DNA of 64,000 bases from Methylobacterium phyllostachyos (GTDB taxonomy: Bacteria; Pseudomonadota; Alphaproteobacteria; Rhizobiales; Beijerinckiaceae). The stretch covers positions 1 through 64,000 of the forward strand of contig NZ_FNHS01000023.1 of assembly GCF_900103445.1 (NCBI RefSeq), in the 5' to 3' direction. The translations under genes were made by a program, and so were the position numbers. The notes beneath the pieces were generated by a model. That model was not told the origin of the DNA. It searched no databases and saw only the letters and a program-made list of their open reading frames with translations. This document shows, in pieces, positions 16,645-23,445 of this stretch. Within the stretch, counting starts at the first letter, position 1. Each line of letters opens with the position of its first letter.

Positions 16645-16923
16645 ATGACCAAAATTACCCTCGCCACCGCGCTCGTCACGGCTCTGGCGACCCCGGCATT
16701 TGCCCAGGCCGTCATCGAGACCCCAACCAGCACCACCGTGATCGTGCCACCTGGTGCGCCCGGCGTCGTCACCCGTCAGCCTGGGTCGACCGGTGCAGAA
16801 GCAGCCGGCACGTACTCGCCAACCGGCCGGGCTGCGGATGGCGTCGCCACCGACTCCGCCGCTGCCGGCAACGAGGGCCAGCCCTCGCGTCTCGGCTCGA
16901 CCGGCAGCGGCGGCGGTAAATGA
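16645..16923 (+). CDS. Hypothetical secreted protein
   Basis: 92 residues from the ATG at 16645, with AGGAG seven bases upstream; the longer open frame has no sensible start. Signal peptide MTKITLATALVTALATPAFA with cleavage before QA. The mature part is rich in Gly, Ser, Thr, Ala and Pro and looks unstructured. It resembles the small Gly/Ser-rich exported proteins common in Methylobacterium. Function unknown. Followed by a terminator. Confidence 0.6.
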   Translation: MTKITLATALVTALATPAFAQAVIETPTSTTVIVPPGAPGVVTRQPGSTGAEAAGTYSPTGRAADGVATDSAAAGNEGQPSRLGSTGSGGGK

Positions 16924-16997
16924 TCCGATAGCCACAGCTTCGGAACGGGCTTTGCTCTAGCAGACGCCAGTTCGTTCCTGAGACCACGAACCTCCTC

Positions 16998-17030
16998 AGC
17001 CCCGCCGGTCCAGCCGCGTGGGGCTTTCTT
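16998..17030 (+). terminator. Intrinsic terminator
   Basis: AGCCCC/GGGGCT stem followed by TTCTTT, 75 bases after the secreted-protein stop. Confidence 0.6.
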
Positions 17031-17096
17031 TCGACCTCAGCGCTGGTACTCTTTCGGCAGAGGCTCGGCGTAACGCACCGGGCGCTCCTTACCTTC

Positions 17097-17127
17097 AGCC
17101 CGCTCGGTTCGCCGGCGCGGGCTTTTT
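17097..17127 (+). terminator. Intrinsic terminator-like hairpin
   Basis: AGCCCGC/GCGGGCT stem with a 13-base loop, then TTTT. It lies at the 3' end of the minus-strand gene at 17135, but the T run is on the plus strand. Confidence 0.5.
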
Positions 17128-17134
17128 GTCGGCA

Positions 17135-17437
17135 TCAGCGCGTCACCGCCTCGATGTCGTCCTCGTAGATCGAGTCCGGCTGGCAGGCGTGCCACTCCTT
17201 CTTCTCCTCGCTCTGCCCCTTCCGACCATAGCAGTAGCCGGCCTGGGCGAGACGCCCGCTCAACCGGTCATGAAGCCTGCACTGCTCATGGGTGACAGCC
17301 GGGTCCCCGGCGGCCTCACACGCTTGCGATGCTTTCAGCTCGGCGGTCAGTAGCTCGGGAACGGTCGGAAGCTGCTGCTGGGCCTGCGCCCCACCGGCAG
17401 CGACGACGAGAGCGAGGGCGGCGAGGGCTGTGCGCAT
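17135..17437 (-). CDS. Small secreted four-cysteine protein (copy B)
   Basis: 100 residues with signal peptide MRTALAALALVVAAGGAQA. Four Cys in the same pattern as copy A at 3476-3760: QAC, EQC, YCYGRK, HAC, then acidic residues. The shared WHxC and RLxxxGxCYGxK motifs mark a single small family, probably with two disulfides in the periplasm. Function unknown. A hairpin lies between its stop and the plus-strand sequence. Confidence 0.65.
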   Translation of the reverse strand: MRTALAALALVVAAGGAQAQQQLPTVPELLTAELKASQACEAAGDPAVTHEQCRLHDRLSGRLAQAGYCYGRKGQSEEKKEWHACQPDSIYEDDIEAVTR

Positions 17438-17499
17438 CCCGGCAGGATAGCGGCCGGGATGGCGGTGTCGAGGATATATGCTGTACGAGCTTTCAACGT

Positions 17500-17913
17500 C
17501 TATGACTTCCGAGCTCCTACAAAAATTCCGGTCAGCACCATGCCAACAAGGCCTATGACGGTCACTCCTGTACTGCCGACGAGATATTTCAACACATCAG
17601 CGTCGACTGAAAATCCTTTAAACTTGAAACCATCAAGTATAATAGTCGCAAAACTCAATCCGCAATAACCAACCATAAATCGGTAGGTTTTTACAGCGAA
17701 GGGCTCAATGAGCTTATCAAGAATTTCGGTGGTGGCATTTTTGCGCTTTTGCTCGCGTAATTCATCCTCGAGGACCAGCTTCTCCTGAGAGATGCGATCG
17801 AATTGTGCCAGAAATCCGCTAAATTGTTCCTGAGTATATATTGCATCTGGCGCCGGTATTGAGACCGGCGCGCGCTTAAGATCATCAAGACTAGCTCGTT
17901 CTTCAGTGGGCAC
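17500..17913 (-). CDS. Putative membrane toxin of a Panacea-type toxin-antitoxin pair
   Basis: 137 residues. N-terminal 25-75 is a charged coiled coil (EKLVLEDELREQKRKNAT); two membrane helices follow at about 78-98 and 112-132 (YLVGSTGVTVIGLVGMVLTG). Its start overlaps the end of the Panacea-domain gene by 11 bases. Panacea antitoxins are known to pair with very diverse toxins, including small membrane proteins that depolarise the cell. I infer that role from position and membrane segments, since no toxin family motif is recognised. GC is clearly below that of the neighbours, suggesting transfer. Confidence 0.55.
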   Translation of the reverse strand: MPTEERASLDDLKRAPVSIPAPDAIYTQEQFSGFLAQFDRISQEKLVLEDELREQKRKNATTEILDKLIEPFAVKTYRFMVGYCGLSFATIILDGFKFKGFSVDADVLKYLVGSTGVTVIGLVGMVLTGIFVGARKS

Positions 17914-18382
17914 GCCCGGCCCGAGCTAGATCTAGATAATGGCGACGGATGAGTGAGTCCTGTATATCAGAGTCTCTACCAAGTTTAACGTATGTCTCTG
18001 TCCAAGGAGTTCCCGGCTGATGAGTCATTCGAGATAGCTCTGAGCCAGAAAAGCCGTTATATTTATCCCAGACCAAGTCAATTATTGCTTGCTCATCAAC
18101 GCTCAAATGGGCCGCAATAGGCTTTGAAGTCTCCGGATCCTCCAAGAGCTTACTGCTTCTGCCAAACCCGTATCTCTTAATATGATTCCAGATCGACCTG
18201 TATACCGGCCCGCCATCCCAGGCCTCGGCATTTTCAACAACTAACGGCTGACCATTAATGGCTAAATTCCAACCGTGAGCAATGTACACGAGCTTTTGAA
18301 TCCACATCTGGGCAGGAAGCCCAAATGCGCTGCGTCGTCTCAGAAACTCGTTTGCTATGCCCTTGGGCGAATGGTTCGGCAT
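17903..18382 (-). CDS. Panacea (DUF4065/SocA-like) antitoxin-domain protein
   Basis: 159 residues covering a complete Panacea domain: GIANEFLRR, MWIQKLVYIAHGWNLAINGQ, ENAEAWDGGPVYRSIW, YGF, then VWDKYNGFSGSELSRMTHQP and TPWTETY. The QKLxY.aHG, GGPV and LSxxTH.pgtPW landmarks are all present. The domain neutralises toxins in two-gene modules and occurs in prophages and plasmids. The downstream overlapping membrane protein is the presumed toxin. Low GC. The gene starts 42 bases from a terminator hairpin. Confidence 0.8.
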   Translation of the reverse strand: MPNHSPKGIANEFLRRRSAFGLPAQMWIQKLVYIAHGWNLAINGQPLVVENAEAWDGGPVYRSIWNHIKRYGFGRSSKLLEDPETSKPIAAHLSVDEQAIIDLVWDKYNGFSGSELSRMTHQPGTPWTETYVKLGRDSDIQDSLIRRHYLDLARAGRAH

Positions 18383-18423
18383 TTGATGGCACCGCCCCGC
18401 ACGTGCGGCCCCCTCGAATCATC

Positions 18424-18455
18424 AGCCCGCGTCGGATTGTATCCGCGCGGGCTTT
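18424..18455. terminator. Terminator-like hairpin upstream of the Panacea operon
   Basis: AGCCCGCG/CGCGGGCT stem with loop TCGGATTGTATCCG, then TTT on the plus strand. Confidence 0.5.
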
Positions 18456-18459
18456 GATA

Positions 18460-18582
18460 TCATGTAGTGGATATCGGACAAAAAGCGAACCATCTGCCTT
18501 GACGCACTTTTCGAAGCCGCACCCCCGGCCCATCGCCGTTCTCCTCAATGAAGATGACGCCGGCGGCTCGTGGTACGGCCAT
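18460..18582 (-). pseudogene. C-terminal remnant of an XRE-family regulator (1)
   Basis: The frame gives AAGVIFIEENGDGPGVRLRK, the characteristic end of small alphaproteobacterial XRE/Cro regulators (ALxAAGVxFIxENGxGPGVRLRK). The helix-turn-helix part is absent: upstream, the frame runs into the antisense of the 18620 gene. A 40-residue ORF (Met at 18582) could be made, but I read it as decayed. Confidence 0.6.
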
Positions 18583-18619
18583 TGCTCGCCCGGCCCAACC
18601 ACCCGTGCGAGGCGCCGCC

Positions 18620-18868
18620 ATGCCGACCAGGAGCCAGGATCCAGCCGAGTACAGCACGCTCGCCGAGCGGTGCGCAGTTGCCATCGCCGACGCACACTGG
18701 TTCCGCCACATGGCGACCCGAGCCTTGCGGGACGGCAAGCCCAGGGCGCGGATCCGAGCCGAGCGGGCCCGCACGGCGGCACGTATCATCCTGATGCGAG
18801 CGAAGCAGGATGCCGCCACGCATCGCATGATCGTAGAGGCAGCGACGGCTGGGAAGAAGGCTACCTGA
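18620..18868 (+). CDS. Hypothetical helical protein
   Basis: 82 residues from the ATG at 18620 with GCGAGG upstream; a Met at 18548 is also in frame. All-helical, Arg/Ala-rich (CAVAIADAHWFRHMATRALR), with no motif recognised. It sits between two decayed XRE tails on the other strand. Confidence 0.4.
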   Translation: MPTRSQDPAEYSTLAERCAVAIADAHWFRHMATRALRDGKPRARIRAERARTAARIILMRAKQDAATHRMIVEAATAGKKAT

Positions 18869-18874
18869 TCCGGG

Positions 18875-18945
18875 TTGCCTTGGGCGCCTCTTCCATAGGA
18901 GCACCTTGCCAGTCTTGCCGATGGAGATGACGCCGGCGGCTTCGT
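18875..18945 (-). pseudogene. Possible XRE-regulator tail remnant (2)
   Basis: The minus-strand frame reads EAAGVISIGKTGKVLLWKRR, similar to the AAGVIFI...VRLRK tail of remnant 1 but more diverged. It has no upstream HTH and no start. Confidence 0.35.
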
Positions 18946-19010
18946 GAGCTGATCCTGATCGCTCCTGAGATTGCGATAGCATGGCGATCAGGTCGTAGCT
19001 CAGATCTCGA

Positions 19011-19469
19011 TTAGGCGACCTTGCGACGCCCCTTCGGAGCGCTCTTGGCCATGGCGCCTGGGCGTCCGAGGCCGATCGACTTCGCTAAAGCTGAGCGCAT
19101 CTCGGCGTAGCTCGCAGCCACCATCGGGTAGTCCGCCGGCAGGCCGTAGCGGTCGCGGTAACCGCGTGGGTCGAGACCGTGCGTGGTCAGGTGTCGCCGC
19201 AAGGTCTTGTACGGGCGCCCGTCGATGAAGCTGATCAGCGCGTCCGGCGTGATCGACTTGCGGATCTGGGCGGCGGTCGGCTTCTCGACGTCAGCTGCTG
19301 GAGCATCTATGCCAGGGGCGCTACTGGACGCCAATCGAGAGACCGCGCCGTGCACATTCCTGATAAGGCTCGGAAGCTCAGATGTGGGGACCGGATTCTT
19401 TGAGACGTAGGCGGCGACGATGTCTCCTGCCAGTTCGACGGATGAATAGTGGGGCATAGGCTGATCCAA
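19011..19469 (-). CDS. MucR/Ros family transcriptional regulator lacking the first zinc ligand (copy A)
   Basis: 152 residues. N-terminal oligomerisation region (SSVELAGDIVAAYVSKNPVP), then the MucR DNA-binding domain: IRKSITPDALISFIDGRPYK, TLRRHLTTHGLDPRGYRDRY and GLPADYPMVAASYAEMRSAL. In Ros the finger begins C-L-x-D-G; here the Cys position is Ser (ISFIDG). The LRRHL and TH motifs remain. Some rhizobial MucR homologues are known to fold without zinc. Likely a nucleoid-type regulator of surface or c-di-GMP genes at AT-rich sites. Copy B is at 56833-57294. Confidence 0.8.
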   Translation of the reverse strand: MDQPMPHYSSVELAGDIVAAYVSKNPVPTSELPSLIRNVHGAVSRLASSSAPGIDAPAADVEKPTAAQIRKSITPDALISFIDGRPYKTLRRHLTTHGLDPRGYRDRYGLPADYPMVAASYAEMRSALAKSIGLGRPGAMAKSAPKGRRKVA

Positions 19470-19728
19470 TCGGATTCAGGCGAACCAGCTCGGTTCGCGA
19501 CATGCGCCCTTATTGCATAGATATTTTATAAATTATTTGGTTATCGATTGAGTCTTTCAATACTCGCATGCGACAAATGTGTTGTGTTATCAGACCGCGA
19601 GCTTAGCATTGAGCCTGATAAAATTACCGTCTTTTGATGAGATAGTCGGGGCGGCATAAATCTTGGCGGGTGGCATACTGGCTTCAGCGCCTCTTCCACC
19701 AGGCGGAGGATGGGGCGCTATGGTTCGC
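19470..19728. other. AT-rich spacer with a possible 28-residue ORF
   Basis: This is the upstream region of mucR copy A, lower in GC than the surroundings, as expected for a MucR-regulated promoter. A minus-strand frame 19590-19676 reads MPPAKIYAAPTISSKDGNF and may be a tiny gene or remnant. I cannot decide which. Confidence 0.3.
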
Positions 19729-19962
19729 TCAACTCTCGTTGACTTTCGTATGTTGCCGGATCTTGTCGAGGGCCTCATGCACAGCAGCCGGCCATGCCAC
19801 ATCATTCTCGTCGAGAAATTGGGCAGCGCCAATCAGTGCCCTGAGCCTTGGACGCGAGATTGATTGTGCCGGGATCTCGGACGCCAACATCTGCTCAGCA
19901 AGCGCTGTCGCCAAGCGCAGGACCTCGTCGAGATCCCGCGGATGAGCGTCGTCATCGCTCAT
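19729..19962 (-). CDS. Hypothetical small protein coupled to a micro-ORF
   Basis: 77 residues, helical and acidic (LDEVLRLATALAEQMLASEI), no family recognised. Its ATG overlaps the TGA of the upstream 14-residue ORF (19959-20003), the same arrangement seen at 22435-22438, which favours real translation. Its style is close to the small proteins at 22488 and 23076. Confidence 0.5.
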   Translation of the reverse strand: MSDDDAHPRDLDEVLRLATALAEQMLASEIPAQSISRPRLRALIGAAQFLDENDVAWPAAVHEALDKIRQHTKVNES

Positions 19963-20003
19963 TTCAGATAGCCCTTCGCCTTCAGGTACTTGGTACGAAA
20001 CAT
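19959..20003 (-). CDS. Micro-ORF with LKAKG tail (1)
   Basis: 14 residues, MFRTKYLKAKGYLK. Its stop overlaps the start of the 77-residue gene. The YLKAKG motif recurs at 22435-22485 (EYLKAKGVMR) and as FLKAMGYLK at 24081. It may be a leader peptide for translational coupling or the worn tail of a larger ancestral protein. Confidence 0.4.
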   Translation of the reverse strand: MFRTKYLKAKGYLK

Positions 20004-20025
20004 TAGCTCGCTCCCGCGGCCTTCC

Positions 20026-20145
20026 TCAGCCGCCGCCGCCCGGCCTCTCGCCGTTGTCCCCAATGAAGTTGACTTCGGCGGCGTTGAGGGCGGCCTGGAG
20101 CTTGGCCCCGGTGTCGGCGCGGCCGCCGATCGGGCCGTCTGCTTC
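20026..20145 (-). pseudogene. XRE-regulator tail remnant (3), frameshifted
   Basis: The frame reads TGAKLQAALNAAEVNFIGDN then GERPGGGG and a stop. The expected end is ALxAAGVxFIxENGxRPGVRLRK; RRLRK is present in the neighbouring frame, so a frameshift broke the tail. A stop lies upstream and the HTH is gone. Confidence 0.55.
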
Positions 20146-20249
20146 CTAAATCTCGCCAGCGAGTTGCTGACGGCCACCCTCATTATCGCTGTTCATAAAG
20201 TCGCCTGTCTCGCAAGCTTGCTGAAAGGGCTGCTGCGCAGTCCCGAGGC

Positions 20250-20393
20250 CTATCCTTCGCTTATAGGTCCATCGCCGCCGACACCGCAGGTCTCGAATGA
20301 TACCGCGAAGTGATCATCCAATTCCCGGGCGGCCGCCTCACCGAACGTGCGACGCGCCATCGCCACCAGTTCGTCCCGCGTCGGCTCATTCAT
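20250..20393 (-). CDS. Hypothetical very small protein
   Basis: 47 residues from the Met at 20393 (MNEPTRDELVAMARRTFGEA), an acidic helical start then a Gly-rich end. It could be real because the N-terminal helix is well formed, but no homologue is recognised. Confidence 0.3.
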   Translation of the reverse strand: MNEPTRDELVAMARRTFGEAAARELDDHFAVSFETCGVGGDGPISEG

Positions 20394-20515
20394 ATCGACG
20401 GGGCAACAAGCGCTGAACGCAATGAGCTGCGGATGCATGGCGGCACCGGATGGCTGAGGGAACCTCTACAACGCTCATCCGGCAAGTTGGTTACTGCCAT
20501 CTGAAGGTTTGCGCG

Positions 20516-20635
20516 TCAGTGCCCTGCTACCTTCGCCTGGAGTATTGCCTGCAGGACCGCCAGCGCGGCGCCACCCGGATGCCGGATCGGCTCCAAGCCT
20601 TCGTAGCGACCATGACCCCGCGCGCCTGGCGGTTG
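20516..20635 (-). pseudogene. 3' part of a 40-residue ORF split by the IS3 element
   Basis: Joining 21842-21836 to 20631-20516 (removing the IS and one GTTG copy) restores an ORF that starts MQPPGARGHGRYEGLEPIRH and ends LQAILQAKVAGH. GGTGAGG lies just upstream of its ATG at 21842, and the preceding gene ends 15 bases earlier. The IS therefore interrupted the last gene of a small-ORF operon, at codon 2-3. Confidence 0.6.
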
Positions 20636-20697
20636 TGACCTTGCCCCCTGGTCTGCCCACGTTCTGAAGCTAGGGTCCGTCGATCAGGAGACGGACG

Positions 20698-20964
20698 ATG
20701 AAGAAGAGCCGGTTCAGCGAAGAGCAAATCATTGGCATCCTGAAGGAGCAGCAGGCTGGGCTGCCGGTCACTGAGATCTGCCGCCGCCACGGTATCAGCG
20801 ATGCGACGTTCTACACGTGGCGTTCGCGCTACGGCGGCATGGAGGTCTCGGACGCGCGCCGCCTGAAGGCGCTCGACGAGGAGAACCGGAAGCTCAAGAA
20901 GCTCCTGGCCGAGGCGATGCTCGACGTGGCGACGCTGCGTGAGGCGCTGGGAAAAAACTTCTGA
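20698..20964 (+). CDS. IS3-family OrfA
   Basis: 88 residues: helix-turn-helix (FSEEQIIGILKEQQ, ICRRHGISDATFYTWRSRYG) followed by a leucine zipper (LKALDEENRKLKKLLAEAML). It binds the inverted repeats. It ends at a -1 slippery heptamer A-AAA-AAC (20952-20958), through which the OrfAB transposase is produced. Confidence 0.88.
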   Translation: MKKSRFSEEQIIGILKEQQAGLPVTEICRRHGISDATFYTWRSRYGGMEVSDARRLKALDEENRKLKKLLAEAMLDVATLREALGKNF

Positions 20965-20987
20965 CGCCCGGCGCACGGAGAACAGCC

Positions 20988-21809
20988 GTGAGCTGGGCCA
21001 TCAAGGAGAAGGGCTATTCGCAGCGTCGCGCCTGCAGGCTGATCGGCCTGGAGCCGAAGACGTACCGCTACGCCTCGACCCGTGGCGACGATGCGGCCGT
21101 GCGGGTACGCCTGCGCGGCCTGGCTGGCGAGCGCCGTCGGTTCGGCTACCGGCGTCTGCTCATCCTGTTGCGGCGGGAGGGCCTCACGCTCAACCACAAG
21201 AAGCTGTTCCGGCTCTACCGAGAGGAACGGCTGTCGGTGCGCAAGCGCGGGGGTCGCAAGCGAGCACTGGGCACGCGAGCGCCGGCCGCGGTGCCGCAGG
21301 AGCCAAACCAGCGCTGGAGCCTCGACTTCGTTTCTGACACGCTCGACAATGGACGCCGCTTCCGCATCCTCGTCGTGGTCGATGACTGCACGCGGGAGTG
21401 CCTGGCGCTGGTGGTCGACACGTCGCTGTCTGGACAGCGGGTCGCGCGCGAACTCGACCGGATCAGCGCGGGCCGGGGCAAGCCGCTGATGATCGTCTCG
21501 GACAACGGCACCGAGCTGACCTCGCACGCCATCCTGCGCTGGCAGGAGGAGCGTGCGGTCCAGTGGCACTACATCACCCCCGGCAAGCCGCAGCAGAACG
21601 GCTTTGTCGAACGCTTGAACGGGCGCTTGCGCGACGAGTGCCTGAACGAGCATCTCTTCCGGAGCCTGCCGGCGGCCCGGACCATCATCGAGGCGTGGCG
21701 GGTCGACTACAACACCTGCCGCCCCCACACGAGCCTCGGCGGGCTCACCCCGAACGCGTTTGCAACCCGGTCCAAACAGGACCAGAACCAGAACGGACTC
21801 TGGTTATGA
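20988..21809 (+). CDS. IS3-family OrfB transposase (catalytic part)
   Basis: 273 residues listed from an internal start; the frame is open back to the frameshift at about 20952, so the real product is OrfAB. The HTH_21 region GYSQRRACRLIGL is followed by the DDE integrase core: WSLDFVSD (first Asp), VSDNGTE (second Asp) and FVERLNGRLRDE (Glu). C-terminal YNTCRPHTSLGGLTP is the usual IS3 end. Complete and undamaged. Confidence 0.88.
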   Translation: MSWAIKEKGYSQRRACRLIGLEPKTYRYASTRGDDAAVRVRLRGLAGERRRFGYRRLLILLRREGLTLNHKKLFRLYREERLSVRKRGGRKRALGTRAPAAVPQEPNQRWSLDFVSDTLDNGRRFRILVVVDDCTRECLALVVDTSLSGQRVARELDRISAGRGKPLMIVSDNGTELTSHAILRWQEERAVQWHYITPGKPQQNGFVERLNGRLRDECLNEHLFRSLPAARTIIEAWRVDYNTCRPHTSLGGLTPNAFATRSKQDQNQNGLWL

Positions 21810-21857
21810 ACGGGGGCAAACAGGGGGCAAGGTCAGTTGCATCTTGGCCTCACCCGA

Positions 21858-22091
21858 TCACGGGCCGGCTCGCGTCACGACACCCCATTCTGGGAGGGCG
21901 TGCGCAGCAGTGATCAATGCGGCGTCGGTCCAAGCCTTCGCCTCCATGAACAGGGCGAACCGTACCTTGATACTAGGATGCTGCTTGCCAGTCGTGGCGA
22001 ACCAAACCTCGGCGAACAGCTCACGCGATGGCTCGCGAGCCTCAGCGACCTTCTCGGTAATGGCGCTCAGACGAGATGTGTTGGGCTTCAT
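21858..22091 (-). CDS. Hypothetical small protein of a micro-ORF operon
   Basis: 77 residues: charged helical start (AITEKVAEAREPSRELFAEV), then FALFMEAKAWTDAALITAAH. The length and the middle ALITAA segment recall small alphaproteobacterial prophage proteins, but no family can be named. Nine bases separate it from the upstream gene. Its downstream partner ORF is the one split by the IS3 element. Confidence 0.5.
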   Translation of the reverse strand: MKPNTSRLSAITEKVAEAREPSRELFAEVWFATTGKQHPSIKVRFALFMEAKAWTDAALITAAHALPEWGVVTRAGP

Positions 22092-22100
22092 GTCAGTGGG

Positions 22101-22283
22101 TCAGTCCCGCTTGCTCTGAGCGTCAAGGCCCTTCAGCGGCACGCCAGTTCTGAACCGACCGTACTTGCGGCCGAGCGCTTCAAGGTAGGCTCCGACGACT
22201 CCCATGGCGGAGGGACGATCCTTCTCGGCGACGACCCGTAGCAGGCGCTGGCGGAAGACGGCGTCGGGCTCGGCATCGCTCAA
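22101..22283 (-). CDS. 60-residue protein with TTG start (family copy A)
   Basis: I choose TTG at 22283 because it overlaps the TGA of the upstream membrane ORF (TTGA) and because the paralogue at 23446-23643 starts at the matching residue (MSDPEPDA versus LSDAEPDA). Shared motifs: EPDAxFRxRLLxVVA, LGRKY, RTGVPLKG. Likely helical with a short basic tail. Function unknown. Confidence 0.6.
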   Translation of the reverse strand: MSDAEPDAVFRQRLLRVVAEKDRPSAMGVVGAYLEALGRKYGRFRTGVPLKGLDAQSKRD

Positions 22284-22438
22284 GCCCTGTTCAATAGCGC
22301 GACGAGCCCGCACGCGAGAAGGCCCGCGCCCAGGACCACCAAAGGAGCGTACTCAACGCCTTCGTCGGTGAGAAGCTGCGTACCAGCCACTGCTACGACC
22401 GCGACGCCTATGACTGTCGCGGCCCGGCCGAGGCTCAT
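22280..22438 (-). CDS. Small two-helix membrane protein
   Basis: 52 residues beginning MSLGRAATVIGVAVVAVAGT, then YAPLVVLGAGLLACGLVALL: two hydrophobic helices joined by QLLTDEGVE. Its ATG overlaps the stop of the 16-residue ORF and its stop overlaps the next TTG start. Such overlap on both sides strongly supports translation. Role unknown; a phage-type or toxin-like inner-membrane peptide is possible. Confidence 0.55.
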   Translation of the reverse strand: MSLGRAATVIGVAVVAVAGTQLLTDEGVEYAPLVVLGAGLLACGLVALLNRA

Positions 22439-22485
22439 CTCATGACGCCCTTCGCTTTCAGGTACTCGGTGAGGGCGGCAGACAT
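22435..22485 (-). CDS. Micro-ORF with LKAKG tail (2)
   Basis: 16 residues, MSAALTEYLKAKGVMR, starting 2 bases after the preceding gene's stop and overlapping the following ATG. It shares YLKAKG with the ORF at 19959-20003. Confidence 0.45.
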   Translation of the reverse strand: MSAALTEYLKAKGVMR

Positions 22486-22487
22486 GC

Positions 22488-22712
22488 CTAACCCTTGCTC
22501 CGATTGTTCATCTGAACAAGCCGGGTCAGCACCTCTTCAAAGCTCGGGTCTCGTTTCACGCCATCCACGACGGCCGCTGTCGCGATCAAATCGCGCTGCA
22601 TGTCGGGCTCCAATAAGGGCCACGCCAGGATCACGGCCGCTCCTAATTGGGCCAAGGCGACGTTGTCCTGTTCGCCGTGCGGGTCGATGAGCGCACGATC
22701 TTGTTCGACCAT
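22488..22712 (-). CDS. Hypothetical small protein, first gene of the micro-ORF operon
   Basis: 74 residues: NVALAQLGAAVILAWPLLEP then QRDLIATAAVVDGVKRDPSF. Amphipathic rather than fully hydrophobic, no recognised family. It leads a run of five closely packed small ORFs ending at the IS3 element. The start follows GGAGGTTTTC. Confidence 0.5.
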   Translation of the reverse strand: MVEQDRALIDPHGEQDNVALAQLGAAVILAWPLLEPDMQRDLIATAAVVDGVKRDPSFEEVLTRLVQMNNRSKG

Positions 22713-22813
22713 GAAAACCTCCTGCTTGGCATCGAATATACACTCGCGGTAAAGGACGCTCGCGGGTACGAGAGGGGAATGAGGAGTAACCTAAACTGCC
22801 GGCAGCTTCGAAT

Positions 22814-22996
22814 TTAAACAACACTACCTGTTGGAATGGCGCTGTCTAGCATAGCCTCCTCGTCCACGATGGCCCTATCGATCGCCTCGATCTCGGCCTG
22901 CACATTCTGAATACTCTCCTGCTGGTCCACCAGTTTGCGGCGGCCCATCACCATCTCCTGGCGTAGCTTTCTCAAAGCTTCAACTGGACTCAGCAT
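22814..22996 (-). CDS. Hypothetical small coiled-coil protein
   Basis: 60 residues, almost entirely helical with heptad spacing (ESIQNVQAEIEAIDRAIVDE). No motif. The start overlaps the decayed XRE tail in another frame. Confidence 0.5.
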   Translation of the reverse strand: MLSPVEALRKLRQEMVMGRRKLVDQQESIQNVQAEIEAIDRAIVDEEAMLDSAIPTGSVV

Positions 22997-23075
22997 AGGT
23001 TGCTCCTATCAGGACGCGTGGCTTTGACTTTTCGCCATGCTCCTCGATGTAAATGACGCTGGCGGCTGGCCCCGA
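22980..23075 (-). pseudogene. XRE-regulator tail remnant (4)
   Basis: In frame right after the stop of the 23076 gene the sequence reads PAASVIYIEEHGEKSKPRVL, matching the AAGVIFIEENG...RL tail of XRE regulators. No start and no HTH. Confidence 0.5.
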
Positions 23076-23309
23076 TCAGAGATCGGGCACATTCGCGTCG
23101 AGCCACTTTGCAGCCCCCAACAGTGTCGGGAATGCGTGCTGCCCGCGCTCGAACGGCGGCGGATACGGCGGGCTATCGTCGAGGGTCTCTGCCATCCAAT
23201 CGCCCTCGCGACCGTCCTCGGACACGTCTCGGACGAGGCTGCCGACGACCTTGCCGTCGAGGACGAGATCGAAGCTGCCCGGGGCGAGGCGCTGAAGGGT
23301 GTAGGGCAT
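23076..23309 (-). CDS. Hypothetical small protein
   Basis: 77 residues with a beta-rich start (LQRLAPGSFDLVLDGKVVGS) and a helical end (FPTLLGAAKWLDANVPDL). It looks like a compact alpha/beta fold. Similar end-helices with ...AxxWLxxxL occur in the 27366 protein (LNVEDATRWLRRRL), so a distant relation is possible. Function unknown. Confidence 0.5.
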   Translation of the reverse strand: MPYTLQRLAPGSFDLVLDGKVVGSLVRDVSEDGREGDWMAETLDDSPPYPPPFERGQHAFPTLLGAAKWLDANVPDL

Positions 23310-23445
23310 CGGTTTTCCAAAACGGACGCCGCGCCACGCGACATCAGCGCTGCAACGCTGGGCGGGGATGTCAGTTCGCCCCCTCAGGATCCTCGCGGTG
23401 CCGCACGTAGCTCCGGCCGGTCAGACTACTCGGCTGAGGATACGG

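Larger units (their letters stand above)
20636..21835 (+). mobile_element. IS3-family insertion sequence with 4-bp target duplication
   Basis: 1200 bp. Inverted repeats begin TGACCTTGCCCCCTG at both ends (20636 reading right, 21835 reading left). The flanks carry GTTG at 20632-20635 and 21836-21839, consistent with the 3-5 bp duplications of IS3 elements. It carries orfA and orfB with intact DDE residues, so it is likely functional and recently inserted. Confidence 0.9.

Noticed and set aside
20829..21728. 299-residue minus-strand frame over the first IS3 element
   Set aside because: Opposite strand of an intact transposase; no independent protein signal.
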